A DNA stretch of 64,000 bases from a candidate division LCP-89 bacterium B3_LCP (lineage in GTDB: Bacteria > Electryoneota > B3-LCP), in the NCBI GenBank assembly GCA_005223185.1, contig NJBN01000014.1:20848-84847 (forward strand). Reading direction: 5' to 3'. The translations under genes and the position numbers were made by a program. The notes beneath the pieces were generated by a model. That model saw only the letters and a program-made list of their open reading frames with translations, ran no database searches and had not been told where the DNA came from. Below, in pieces: positions 18,857 to 27,552 of the stretch (positions are counted from its first letter, which is position 1; every line of letters begins with the position of its first letter).

Positions 18857-20812
18857 TCAGTGACAAGTCGCTTCAGGGGATTCCGGTGAACTCTGTCCTA
18901 ACCAATCCTTCACCGCGACTACTTTACTCTTGTGGAGATCGTGGTTCCGTTCGTCGGGATATAACTTTAAAATTCGATCACAGAGTAAAGCAATCATTGA
19001 TTCACGGTGACTCACGATGATATAACTCATTCTGGTGCGAGCCTGTATCTCATACAACAACGAGAGTAGACCGTTCTCAACAAGGATATCCAAACCCTCC
19101 GTCACTTCATCGATCATGAGGATTCGCCACTCCGGTTCAGGGATATTCAATCCCGACCATTCATGAAGAAGACCTAAAGTAATAAATGTCTGCAGGATAA
19201 AAGCTCGCTTTTTCTGCCCACCGCTTAACTTATAAGGAAATTTCTGTAGAATATTTTCCCCTAGATTCAATTTGAAAAGCAGCTCATGCAAACCCTCGGT
19301 CACCTCTCTCTCTTCAAATGCATAAGAAAGTCCATAAATATCATTGTACAACTGGAAGAGCTCTTTATATTGGTGATTAAGTCGCAAGCTTGGATTCAGA
19401 GATCCAGAACAGTTCTGGAAAATGTACTGACAACGGGTAATCCATTGCCGATGATCAATTAAAGTTAGGTCGGTGAGATGACCTCCCTGGTCCGCCAGGG
19501 CTGAACCGCGATATGTCCTTAAACCGAGCAACGCCTTCAGCAGACTCGTCTTACCACACCCGTTTTCTCCCTGTACGCCCAGGTTTTCTCCCTTCTTCAT
19601 TTCAAAATCAATGGGATTGGAAAAAGTACAATATCGATATGGCCAAACTGCTTCGATTCGAACCTGCAACAGAGGTTGATCTACGACTTGAATGGAATAC
19701 CTCTGGTCTGAATCCTTAGATTGCATGTCGCTGAAGTGTCGATCGCAAATGCGGTAGTGGTCCATCAATTCTCCGGAAGGAAGCTCTCCCTTCATAACGC
19801 AATCTTCGTGTCCGGGTCTGGGTTTGATCCTCTCGCATAGCCCACATCCTTTTAATGTATGTTTTTCGAGGGGTGGCCCCGGTATGGTCGGTAAATGAGA
19901 TCTTTCCTTGAGGCCTTTACCATTCCCAATATTCTTTACGGCTATGTCTCGTTTATGCCAAGCATCAAAGAGGATCTCCGTATAAGCATGCCGCATGCTG
20001 TTCTCACCGAAAAAGTCGGCTTTGGGGCCCCATTGCACAATACGCCCCAGGTACATAATACCTATAAAATCACTGAACTCTTCGATTATTTTCAAATTGT
20101 GGCCGACATATATGACGGTAGCACCCGCCTTAGATAGATTTCGAAGAAACGTCTTGAACGTCTCGATGCCCTTTTTGTCGAGATCGGAGATGGGCTCATC
20201 CAGGGCTATAATGGGAAAAGAACCGTCCTTGTATGGCAAAAGAAGTGTGCTTAAGTCAGCCAGAGCGAATCGCTGAATATTTCCTCCTGATAACTCAGTG
20301 ATTCGGGCTGCATTGACACGTTTGGATATTTTGGTGAGTTCGAACTGTGTCAACCAGTCGAGCGTTCTCTGTTCCGGACCGTCATGGTTCCTCACAATAC
20401 CCCAGGGGGAATTCTGTTCTTTCACCCGCGATAGTTTCGGAGCGATAATCTCCTGCAAGGTCTGAAAATGATTAAAAAAATCGATTGTGTTCTGGAACAT
20501 GGCTAAAAACCTACGTTTGCGCCGTGCGAAAAGCTCAAATCGACGTTTTGACCACCATGATCTGTTGAAACGCCCAAAATCAAAAGAATCGTTCCTACTG
20601 AATTTTAAGTGGCCCGCGATAGGGACAACATTATCGTCCAAAACTCCGAGCAGACATTTTAATAGAGTGGTTTTCCCAGAGCCACTTTCTCCGACAATAG
20701 ATACCATCTTTCCGGGCTCCAGGTAAAGGGCGATATTTTTTAATATGGCTTCATCCGCTTCCGGTGCGTGAATGTGAAGGTTGGTTACGCTCAAAAGCAA
20801 ATCTTGATTCAT
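18857..20812 (-). CDS. Fused double ABC ATPase, dipeptide/oligopeptide transporter type (DppD-DppF-like)
   Basis: The 651-residue protein carries two complete nucleotide-binding domains. The first (about 6-285) shows Walker A GESGSGKTT, signature LSGGNIQRFALA, Walker B IIALDEPISDLD and H-loop VIYVGHN. The second (about 385-640) shows GENGCGKTS, LSGGQKKRAF, ILMIDEVTEGLD and IIVSHRE. The linker at about 315-365 is Cys/His rich (GCGLCERIKPRPGHEDC and YRICDRHF), like the C-terminal Cys region of oligopeptide ATPases. The ATG overlaps the stop of the permease gene (ATGA). In most bacteria DppD and DppF are separate genes; fusion is known but less usual. With the permease and binding protein it would power import, or possibly another transport task, at the inner membrane. 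Confidence 0.92.
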   Translation of the reverse strand: MNQDLLLSVTNLHIHAPEADEAILKNIALYLEPGKMVSIVGESGSGKTTLLKCLLGVLDDNVVPIAGHLKFSRNDSFDFGRFNRSWWSKRRFELFARRKRRFLAMFQNTIDFFNHFQTLQEIIAPKLSRVKEQNSPWGIVRNHDGPEQRTLDWLTQFELTKISKRVNAARITELSGGNIQRFALADLSTLLLPYKDGSFPIIALDEPISDLDKKGIETFKTFLRNLSKAGATVIYVGHNLKIIEEFSDFIGIMYLGRIVQWGPKADFFGENSMRHAYTEILFDAWHKRDIAVKNIGNGKGLKERSHLPTIPGPPLEKHTLKGCGLCERIKPRPGHEDCVMKGELPSGELMDHYRICDRHFSDMQSKDSDQRYSIQVVDQPLLQVRIEAVWPYRYCTFSNPIDFEMKKGENLGVQGENGCGKTSLLKALLGLRTYRGSALADQGGHLTDLTLIDHRQWITRCQYIFQNCSGSLNPSLRLNHQYKELFQLYNDIYGLSYAFEEREVTEGLHELLFKLNLGENILQKFPYKLSGGQKKRAFILQTFITLGLLHEWSGLNIPEPEWRILMIDEVTEGLDILVENGLLSLLYEIQARTRMSYIIVSHRESMIALLCDRILKLYPDERNHDLHKSKVVAVKDWLGQSSPESPEATCH

Positions 20813-22827
20813 TTTGTCCCATATTTATGGATGAACCGATCCTCAAACGTTAAAGATACCATTCTCAAACCGGCGATGTTTAAAATGATGATGAACATGG
20901 GAAAAAGGTAAGCCCACGATAGAGGTTTATCCGATTCCAAATGAATGAGATGTCCCCAATTCGTGATGACTGCTTGTCCACGGCCTAAAAAGCTGATGAT
21001 TACCTCAAATAGGAAAGCCATGGCGGCGAGATAACAAGCGTCAATGAAATAACGGGCACGAATATAGTTGCGTAGAAACACATCTATAAAATAAATACGC
21101 GTCATGGAGAATCCAGATGCCCTGCGAGCACTTAGGAATTCTCGTTGTGATAGAATGTTCATGAGTGCCTTGAAGTTCTCCACCATAACCGGAGAGAGCA
21201 GGATTCCCATCAATAGAAATATATAAATCTGGTAATGTGGATTAGGCTCCTCTATACCATGGTCGTTAGGGATAAGGCGGGAGATAGCGGACAAAGCAAT
21301 CGGTATGAAGATAAGAATTGGAATGCTCGAAAATGTAGTAAAGAGCTGGTTTATTAGTTTTGCCAGCAACCGCCAGGTCTTAGCGGTATGCATAATACCC
21401 ATAAACAAGATAAATCCAGTTAAAATGAGAATGACTAAAGCAGTCACCTCACAGATAAATAAAGGAACCAGGTAGGACCGAAAACCTGATAGTGTATATG
21501 AAAATATGGGATATTTTTCACCATATGCAAAGATACCGAGATCAAACCGCAAAGGCACCCATCCGAAATAACTCTGTAAAATTCCAAACAAAAGAAGCAG
21601 GGACCACAGTGATAGAATTACATGTCTCGGATTGATGAGATGTTCAATTTTTAATTTGACGAGGTTCTTTATTCTTAGCTTAATGTTCTGAGAGCAACCA
21701 AACCAGAAAGTCGAGTAGAAATGTGATAATCGGTGCAGGTTCCCTCGAAGTAGATTGAAATTGATTTTCGTTTTAACCTGCTCACCAACAGATGCGAGTG
21801 GAAATTCAAACTGATTTCCGTTCCCTTTTCTGGCTTCATCCAGCTGCCTGGAAAGCAAAGGTGGATTAAGTACTCTCATCGTCCACGCAAGCAAAAGTTC
21901 AAAAATCCAGATCAGTAGAAATGAGATGAATACAACCCATATGAGAACATGAAAATGACGAGGATCAGCTATTCCCTGCCAGGCAAAAGTCGCCAATCCT
22001 TCCAAAGCAAATAGATTTTCTATGATAAGAGATAAACTTAACATGAGAACGAACTGCCCTTTAAGTGTAGTCAGGGTTTTTATCACAATAGCTCGCAAAA
22101 TAATCCTGAATTCCTGGAACCGGATCACGAAAAGGGATGAAGACGGTTTCATTTCATTAACTTTGAAGCGCCTTAGATAATCTGTAGCTAATTCTTCGGA
22201 AACTGATCGATTTGTGAATTCAAACAGAAGGAAGAGAACCATATTAGTTACAGCTAGAATGACAACAGCGAGAATATAGCGTGTCCCAAACGAACTCATC
22301 GTAAAAACCCACCTCGCGAGTGCTACAGACGGAATAGAGGAAATAAGCAGTATACTGATGCGAGCAATTCCTGTCAGCCTGTTTATATTCCACCAACCAA
22401 GAAGAAAACTGATAGAAAGAGATAATAGATAAGATAAAATGAGAGCGGGCACGACAAGTTTTAAGGTAACCAATAGATATGGCCGTAACTTGTTGCCCTT
22501 GAATTTCTGATTCGGCGAAAGCTTGCCCTCAGCTATAAACGTCTCCTCCCGATCAACCCGCCTCTTATGGGCGTCGAGGAGTAAATAGTAAAAAGGTTTG
22601 TAAGTGGGGAATAGAGGTTTCAAATCAGGGGCATAAAACAATAGCTTCCAACCCTCCTCGGTATCTATCATGGTTTCAATGACAGGAGGGATGTCTTTTA
22701 TATACTCTTGATTGCTTGGCATGACTATGTACCACATCACCAGGATTAAGAGAAAAATAATAACCCGGACGAATAAATTCGAAAATGTCTTTAGAGCAGT
22801 GATAACAAAATCTGTGAACAATTTCAT
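20809..22827 (-). CDS. Fused double permease of a peptide-type ABC transporter (DppB-DppC-like)
   Basis: The 672-residue protein contains two binding-protein-dependent permease halves in one chain. A first TM helix (residues about 15-36) is followed by a periplasmic segment and about five TM helices to residue 310, then a cytoplasmic linker and a second half (about 400-660) with a further six. The second half has an EAA-like loop around REFLSARRASGFSMTRIYFIDVFLRNYI. Normal family members are separate proteins of about 300 residues. It overlaps the ATPase gene by ATGA and follows the solute-binding protein gene by 41 bases, so the three genes form a complete transporter. Confidence 0.88.
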   Translation of the reverse strand: MKLFTDFVITALKTFSNLFVRVIIFLLILVMWYIVMPSNQEYIKDIPPVIETMIDTEEGWKLLFYAPDLKPLFPTYKPFYYLLLDAHKRRVDREETFIAEGKLSPNQKFKGNKLRPYLLVTLKLVVPALILSYLLSLSISFLLGWWNINRLTGIARISILLISSIPSVALARWVFTMSSFGTRYILAVVILAVTNMVLFLLFEFTNRSVSEELATDYLRRFKVNEMKPSSSLFVIRFQEFRIILRAIVIKTLTTLKGQFVLMLSLSLIIENLFALEGLATFAWQGIADPRHFHVLIWVVFISFLLIWIFELLLAWTMRVLNPPLLSRQLDEARKGNGNQFEFPLASVGEQVKTKINFNLLRGNLHRLSHFYSTFWFGCSQNIKLRIKNLVKLKIEHLINPRHVILSLWSLLLLFGILQSYFGWVPLRFDLGIFAYGEKYPIFSYTLSGFRSYLVPLFICEVTALVILILTGFILFMGIMHTAKTWRLLAKLINQLFTTFSSIPILIFIPIALSAISRLIPNDHGIEEPNPHYQIYIFLLMGILLSPVMVENFKALMNILSQREFLSARRASGFSMTRIYFIDVFLRNYIRARYFIDACYLAAMAFLFEVIISFLGRGQAVITNWGHLIHLESDKPLSWAYLFPMFIIILNIAGLRMVSLTFEDRFIHKYGTK

Positions 22828-22868
22828 TCTTACAAATTCCTGATAAGGTTTTACATGTTGAGAAGTTT

Positions 22869-24692
22869 CTACGGCACAATCATCAAATCTTTGATATCCC
22901 TGAAAAAGTAGACCGGATCAGGGTCATCGCGCAGCTGCCGCCAGAATGGGTTGTCTGTTTCGAATCGCTGGCTACGTATCAAGGCAGACTTGGGAAGGTT
23001 CCAGAGGAAAATTGCCGCGGCATCTTCGTTGAGCAAGCGGTGGATGGTGCGTAGAATGCCTCGCTTATTTATCAAATCCGTTTCGTTGAGCAGAAAATTG
23101 ACTTGCTGATTGACCAAATGATTTCGATACCGGAGAAAATTTGAACCTTCGTCATGTTCCTCGAAGTAAAACATTTTCAGCACTCGTTCATATCCCTGAT
23201 GGTATACAAATTCATCGAAAATTAGGTCAAAATTGCGTTTGTTATAAGCCCGATCATACCACTGGTTCGCAGGAATCGTCTCAATGTGAATGATAAGACC
23301 AATCTGTTCCATCCGGCCCTTAAATGATGACGCCACCCGAATCATATCCAGACGTTCAGCCGGAACGATCAGTACAAACTGTTGGACAACACCGAGATAC
23401 TCCAATTTCCCGCTGTTGGTACCGTACCTCAATTCGTTTGGTGCAGCCTCACCGATATCAAGCATGATTTCTGCAGCAGAAATATCAGGGGATACAATCA
23501 CATTATCATTGTAAGCCAGGTCGCTATTTCGAAAGGGGCCTGTTACGATATTCCCGCTTGGATAAACCTCCTTGAGCATGAGGCGAATGTTGGTATACCG
23601 ATACATCGCTTTGCGGAGTTCGCGTACTTCTGCAAAAACTCGCGAAGAGTTGCGCTTTGGATTGCAATTAAAGCCGATATAATAAAACGCATCGATCGCA
23701 TAATCCAGAAATACGTACCCTTCCATTCCAAAAAAATCGTTCATTTTTTCTGGCGGAATCTCGAGGATCATATCTAGCGCTTGAGGATGGCTGAGCGGCA
23801 ACTGAAAATTGTCTAACAATGGTTCATAGTTGTTGTATTGTCGAAATTTTACCTGTTGAATGTTGCCGGTTCCACCCGCTACCTCTTGCAAGCGCGTGAG
23901 GACTCTTTCATTAGTGCCACCTTCCGTAGCAATATCGTAGTAAAATCCTGTTCCGGAATAGGGCAATTGCGGTAGAGGACGTCTGCGATCCCTGATGCCA
24001 TGCTTATATTGATCGCTGAATACAATTCCGAAGTTCAGCATCCTTTCAAAATCAGTGGCCCCACGGTTAAATTCGATTTCGAGTTGCAATGGATCGGGAC
24101 AACCCCTCACATCTTTGATATAGTTTTTCAAAACCATCAAATTGGGATAGGTTCTGGGATTGCGTATAATCCCGAGAGTATGAATCACATCATCAGCTAA
24201 AATAGGAAAAATGTCCAGAGAGGGAGTGATCCAGTTGTTGCCCTCTGCTACCTGGCATTTCATCAGGCTGGCATTGTGGACATCGTCTGTTGGGATAAGG
24301 TTGCCCGCCTTTTCGGCGAGAAACTCAACTTGGCTTAAAATCCCGGGTTTATAGACCAAAAGGACCCGTTGACCGATTATCTCCAGCCCGGAGTACTGGT
24401 ATAGTTTCGGATACATTAGACCGTTGAAAAGCACCTCAACGGGATTGATACATGTGATCGGATCCATAGTTCCGATATACTGAATATGACCGATACGCAG
24501 TTCTTGAGCGAGCGTAGTAGATCCCCTGAAGAGAAGCAAAATCAAAGCCAGAACAGTAAATAGCTGCGCTGTTTCCTTCAGCACCTTGGCATTTCTGTAG
24601 GGTGTGGGATAGTGATGACAACAAGAGGTTATTTCTCGATTCCTGCCCAGTAGTTCTGGTTCAGTTGTCCTTACGTTGCCTTCCTGGTTCAT
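22869..24692 (-). CDS. Extracellular solute-binding protein, family 5
   Basis: The 607-residue product has an unusually long N-terminal leader of about 45 residues before its hydrophobic segment (FTVLALILLLFRGSTTLAQ). The mature part begins ELRIGHIQYIGTMDPI, which fits the family-5 (DppA/OppA) start, and continues with VEVLFNGLMYPKLYQY. Such proteins deliver peptides or other ligands to ABC permeases. The leader lacks a clear lipobox, so the protein is either released into the periplasm or tethered by the uncleaved segment. A ribosome binding site (AGGTG) 5 bases before ATG 24692 supports the long leader. The ligand cannot be read from sequence. Confidence 0.82.
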   Translation of the reverse strand: MNQEGNVRTTEPELLGRNREITSCCHHYPTPYRNAKVLKETAQLFTVLALILLLFRGSTTLAQELRIGHIQYIGTMDPITCINPVEVLFNGLMYPKLYQYSGLEIIGQRVLLVYKPGILSQVEFLAEKAGNLIPTDDVHNASLMKCQVAEGNNWITPSLDIFPILADDVIHTLGIIRNPRTYPNLMVLKNYIKDVRGCPDPLQLEIEFNRGATDFERMLNFGIVFSDQYKHGIRDRRRPLPQLPYSGTGFYYDIATEGGTNERVLTRLQEVAGGTGNIQQVKFRQYNNYEPLLDNFQLPLSHPQALDMILEIPPEKMNDFFGMEGYVFLDYAIDAFYYIGFNCNPKRNSSRVFAEVRELRKAMYRYTNIRLMLKEVYPSGNIVTGPFRNSDLAYNDNVIVSPDISAAEIMLDIGEAAPNELRYGTNSGKLEYLGVVQQFVLIVPAERLDMIRVASSFKGRMEQIGLIIHIETIPANQWYDRAYNKRNFDLIFDEFVYHQGYERVLKMFYFEEHDEGSNFLRYRNHLVNQQVNFLLNETDLINKRGILRTIHRLLNEDAAAIFLWNLPKSALIRSQRFETDNPFWRQLRDDPDPVYFFRDIKDLMIVP

Positions 24693-24731
24693 ATTGCACC
24701 TAGTTTGGCTTGGTAGTAAAAGAAGTTGATA

Positions 24732-26162
24732 CTAGCGGTCTTTGATGAAATATCTAAGAGCCCACGTGCAATTATAAAGATCACAGAATTCCTGAGATGC
24801 CTGATATACTGCATTTGTGTTGAAGATCAGGTGTATCGCTTTAGTCGGATAGACCCAGCCTAGAAATTTACCAAATCTGATTAGAAAGAGTAACTCATCG
24901 GTTTTCATTGTAGTGACCTGCTTGTTGATAGGTATGGTCCGTGATGCAATATTGATCTGATTCAAGGTATCCCCTCGCATCCACTCAAACTCACTCTCCA
25001 TACGGTAAACCCAGGCATAGTTCCGGTAATCAAGCATTGAGTGATGTTCCTTCTCCAAAACCTCGGAACAGGAGGGAATGGATCGAATTTTCTGTTGCAG
25101 GTCCTGGCCATACTGCTTCAGAGCATAAAGGACAAATAGGCTCTGGTTTACAGCGGCTAGATGATTACATTCAATGATGTACTCTAAGGCTTGGGCAGCT
25201 TCAACCGTTTTATTTTGGGAGATGGCGTACGCATAAGTCAACCCCCACCATCGAGCGTGGAGCTCTTCGTCTTTTAGAGGTAGACCCAGCTTCTTAATTC
25301 GGTTGATGAGAATCACTACGTCATCCCATTTTGCCCGTGTCCCGTATAAAATAGCGAGATCAATCAGATCCCCTGCTGATTGGTTCTCCATTCGATCGTC
25401 TATAAAACGTCGAACCAGGAGATCACAATACAAGGTGAGATCGATCAGGTCATAGAATCTAACCTCGAATGCAAAGTTGCCGGAGGTTTTTCGATAAACT
25501 TCCGCAACTTCAAATTTTCGGAAACTGAAAGAACCGGGGTAAGTCAGGCCGTAATGAACTGCTCCATCGAGAGTCTTAAGGTGATCGAAATCCCTCGCTT
25601 TCAGAGTATCATATCCCAGTTTATAGGTTTTGATGATGCGTGTTGGATGGTGAAGATCTGTCGCTAAAGGGGAAGCAAGGGTACTCATATTCTCCTGAAA
25701 AAGCTGCGCAATTCGGAGCAAAGCTTCCGACTGATTCGATGGTGGATTTGTTTGAATTATACAGGAAGCTACACTCTTCTCAAGGACTTCGATGCAACCG
25801 GCATTAGGCAGGTAATAGGGATGCCGGTGGGCAATGGCCAGTGTCTCGGCGGGCGAGGAAAAGAGGCGAGACCACGTTTGAATGTCATACTCTACCAGTT
25901 CAATAGAAGCTTTTCTGCTACGATACAGTTCTAAGTTTGATCTGGCAACTTTCAGATCATTCATGAGATATCGAGCTTCGGCAGCCCATAGATGAGCCAA
26001 AATCGATCCCTCCTCAGCCTTAGTTTCGTAAAAAAGTGCGAATTCCTCGGGCAAAATGCGGCCTAATTCATCGTAAAAAAGAGCCTGTCCCAGCATAACC
26101 TCAGCTGCGAGGCAGGGTGGTGTAATTAAATACAGCAAGCAGATAAACACTGCACACTTCAT
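24732..26162 (-). CDS. Secreted helical-repeat protein
   Basis: The 476-residue product starts with a signal peptide (MKCAVFICLLYLITPPCLAA). The rest is rich in paired amphipathic helices of TPR type, for example EEGSILAHLWAAEARYLMND and AIAHRHPYYLPNAGCIEVLE, but no repeat is canonical. The gene is one base away from the end of the propeller gene upstream and 39 bases from the binding-protein gene downstream, so it is co-transcribed with the transporter. No enzyme motif is seen. A scaffold or ligand-sensing role in the periplasm is inference only. Confidence 0.7.
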   Translation of the reverse strand: MKCAVFICLLYLITPPCLAAEVMLGQALFYDELGRILPEEFALFYETKAEEGSILAHLWAAEARYLMNDLKVARSNLELYRSRKASIELVEYDIQTWSRLFSSPAETLAIAHRHPYYLPNAGCIEVLEKSVASCIIQTNPPSNQSEALLRIAQLFQENMSTLASPLATDLHHPTRIIKTYKLGYDTLKARDFDHLKTLDGAVHYGLTYPGSFSFRKFEVAEVYRKTSGNFAFEVRFYDLIDLTLYCDLLVRRFIDDRMENQSAGDLIDLAILYGTRAKWDDVVILINRIKKLGLPLKDEELHARWWGLTYAYAISQNKTVEAAQALEYIIECNHLAAVNQSLFVLYALKQYGQDLQQKIRSIPSCSEVLEKEHHSMLDYRNYAWVYRMESEFEWMRGDTLNQINIASRTIPINKQVTTMKTDELLFLIRFGKFLGWVYPTKAIHLIFNTNAVYQASQEFCDLYNCTWALRYFIKDR

Positions 26163-26163
26163 C

Positions 26164-27552
26164 TTAAAATCCTTTCATAGGCGCCAGGAGGACAACGTCA
26201 TGCTGGCCCAAATAGCCAAAATAGTACCGGGATGTCATCAACATGAAGCGGTTGTCTCCTGAAATTGCAAGGTTCACGTTTGAATAGACTTTTATAGAAG
26301 GCTCCCAGAATATACCTTTTTCTTCAAGTAACTTGGATTTAGCTTCGTATTCCTGTGCTTTCTGAGTATCTCCACTCTTTTGTGCCTTCTGTATATCAAC
26401 ACTGTATCGCTTGATGGTAGAATTGCGGTAACCCTGATCAGGTAGACTCCATGACCTTACCGACTCTGCGGCATTTACCTGACGGGGAGATCCCCCTGTC
26501 ACATCACAGATGAAGATAGGCTGGAATTCTCCCGGATTGTTCGTCAACCTAATGTAAATCAGAGAATGTTCCCATTTCCCATGTAACCAGCGAATGCTGC
26601 TATAACCTCTGTAGTTCAACTCCAGGGCCTGCACCGGTGCCGGATCAATAAGCTGCAGCTTGCCGGCTTTAAAATCATACGCATATAGGCGGTAGGATAC
26701 GCTCGAGCTCATTTCTGAATTCGAATAAAAAGCTAGATATCTTCCGTCATCTGACCAGGTGGGATTGACATTCCCGAAGACTATTGAGGTATCGCAAGGT
26801 GGCAGATCAGCACCGATTTCTTTCAGTTCCTTTCGACCTTCCCAGATAAAAATCCGCCGCTCGCCTCCTCGATTGGCCAGTTGCACCTCTATAGCAATGG
26901 TTTTAGGATCCCCGGGTCGATAATGCGGATTCCATTTCGTGCCCGGGATAGGTACATCCAAAGCTTTCCCGTCTTCAAACAGCTCGCCATCCTGCGAATA
27001 AACAGTTTTTCCGTCAGTACCGATGTCAGGATGGCGGCCAGCGGTTTCACCTTTGAAATAAGTCTTGGCACTGATGACGGACTTTTTTCCTTTATACAAA
27101 TGAGAACGGCCCTGGTGAGAACTGCGTACAATAAACCAGGGGGTATTTTTCTTTGGGCTCCAACAGAAATCATATTCGAAGCTATTTGACCGATGGTCGG
27201 TGAATTCCATAGGCGTGTTGTCCAGATAATCGCGAGGATCCAGCATTCTATCCGCTAAATCGTTTAAATCGTCTGCCTGGGATAGAGTCAGTAAATGGTA
27301 ATTGCCTCTGCTTTCCAGGGGATCCTCTGCCCGCTGGTAAACGTAGTAGCTGGCCATCGGTGTTTCACGGTTATCTAAGAAGAACTCCGGCAATCCGAAA
27401 TCCCTGTCTTGCTTCTCTATGCCCTCTCTATTGTAAAAGAGGACATATTCGCCGATTTCTTCCCCTGCGTAGGACGAACAGACTGTCAGGCATACTAATG
27501 CAATGGGGGCAAGCCGAGCATATTTCTCGTATCGGTTCTTATATGTTGACAT
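26164..27552 (-). CDS. Secreted PD40/TolB-like beta-propeller protein
   Basis: I prefer ATG 27552 over the longer frame to 27597, because a signal peptide (MSTYKNRYEKYARLAPIALV..VCSSYAG) then begins at the start and a GGAG lies about 9 bases upstream. The start lies within the last codons of the upstream gene. The product (about 462 residues) has propeller-like blades such as NPTWSDDGRYLAFYSNSEMS followed by YRLYAYDFKAGKLQLI, the pattern of PD40 repeats in TolB-like proteins. TolB partners with TolQ/TolR machines, and an ExbB/TolQ-like gene lies further along this block. No catalytic residues are evident. Confidence 0.72.
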   Translation of the reverse strand: MSTYKNRYEKYARLAPIALVCLTVCSSYAGEEIGEYVLFYNREGIEKQDRDFGLPEFFLDNRETPMASYYVYQRAEDPLESRGNYHLLTLSQADDLNDLADRMLDPRDYLDNTPMEFTDHRSNSFEYDFCWSPKKNTPWFIVRSSHQGRSHLYKGKKSVISAKTYFKGETAGRHPDIGTDGKTVYSQDGELFEDGKALDVPIPGTKWNPHYRPGDPKTIAIEVQLANRGGERRIFIWEGRKELKEIGADLPPCDTSIVFGNVNPTWSDDGRYLAFYSNSEMSSSVSYRLYAYDFKAGKLQLIDPAPVQALELNYRGYSSIRWLHGKWEHSLIYIRLTNNPGEFQPIFICDVTGGSPRQVNAAESVRSWSLPDQGYRNSTIKRYSVDIQKAQKSGDTQKAQEYEAKSKLLEEKGIFWEPSIKVYSNVNLAISGDNRFMLMTSRYYFGYLGQHDVVLLAPMKGF

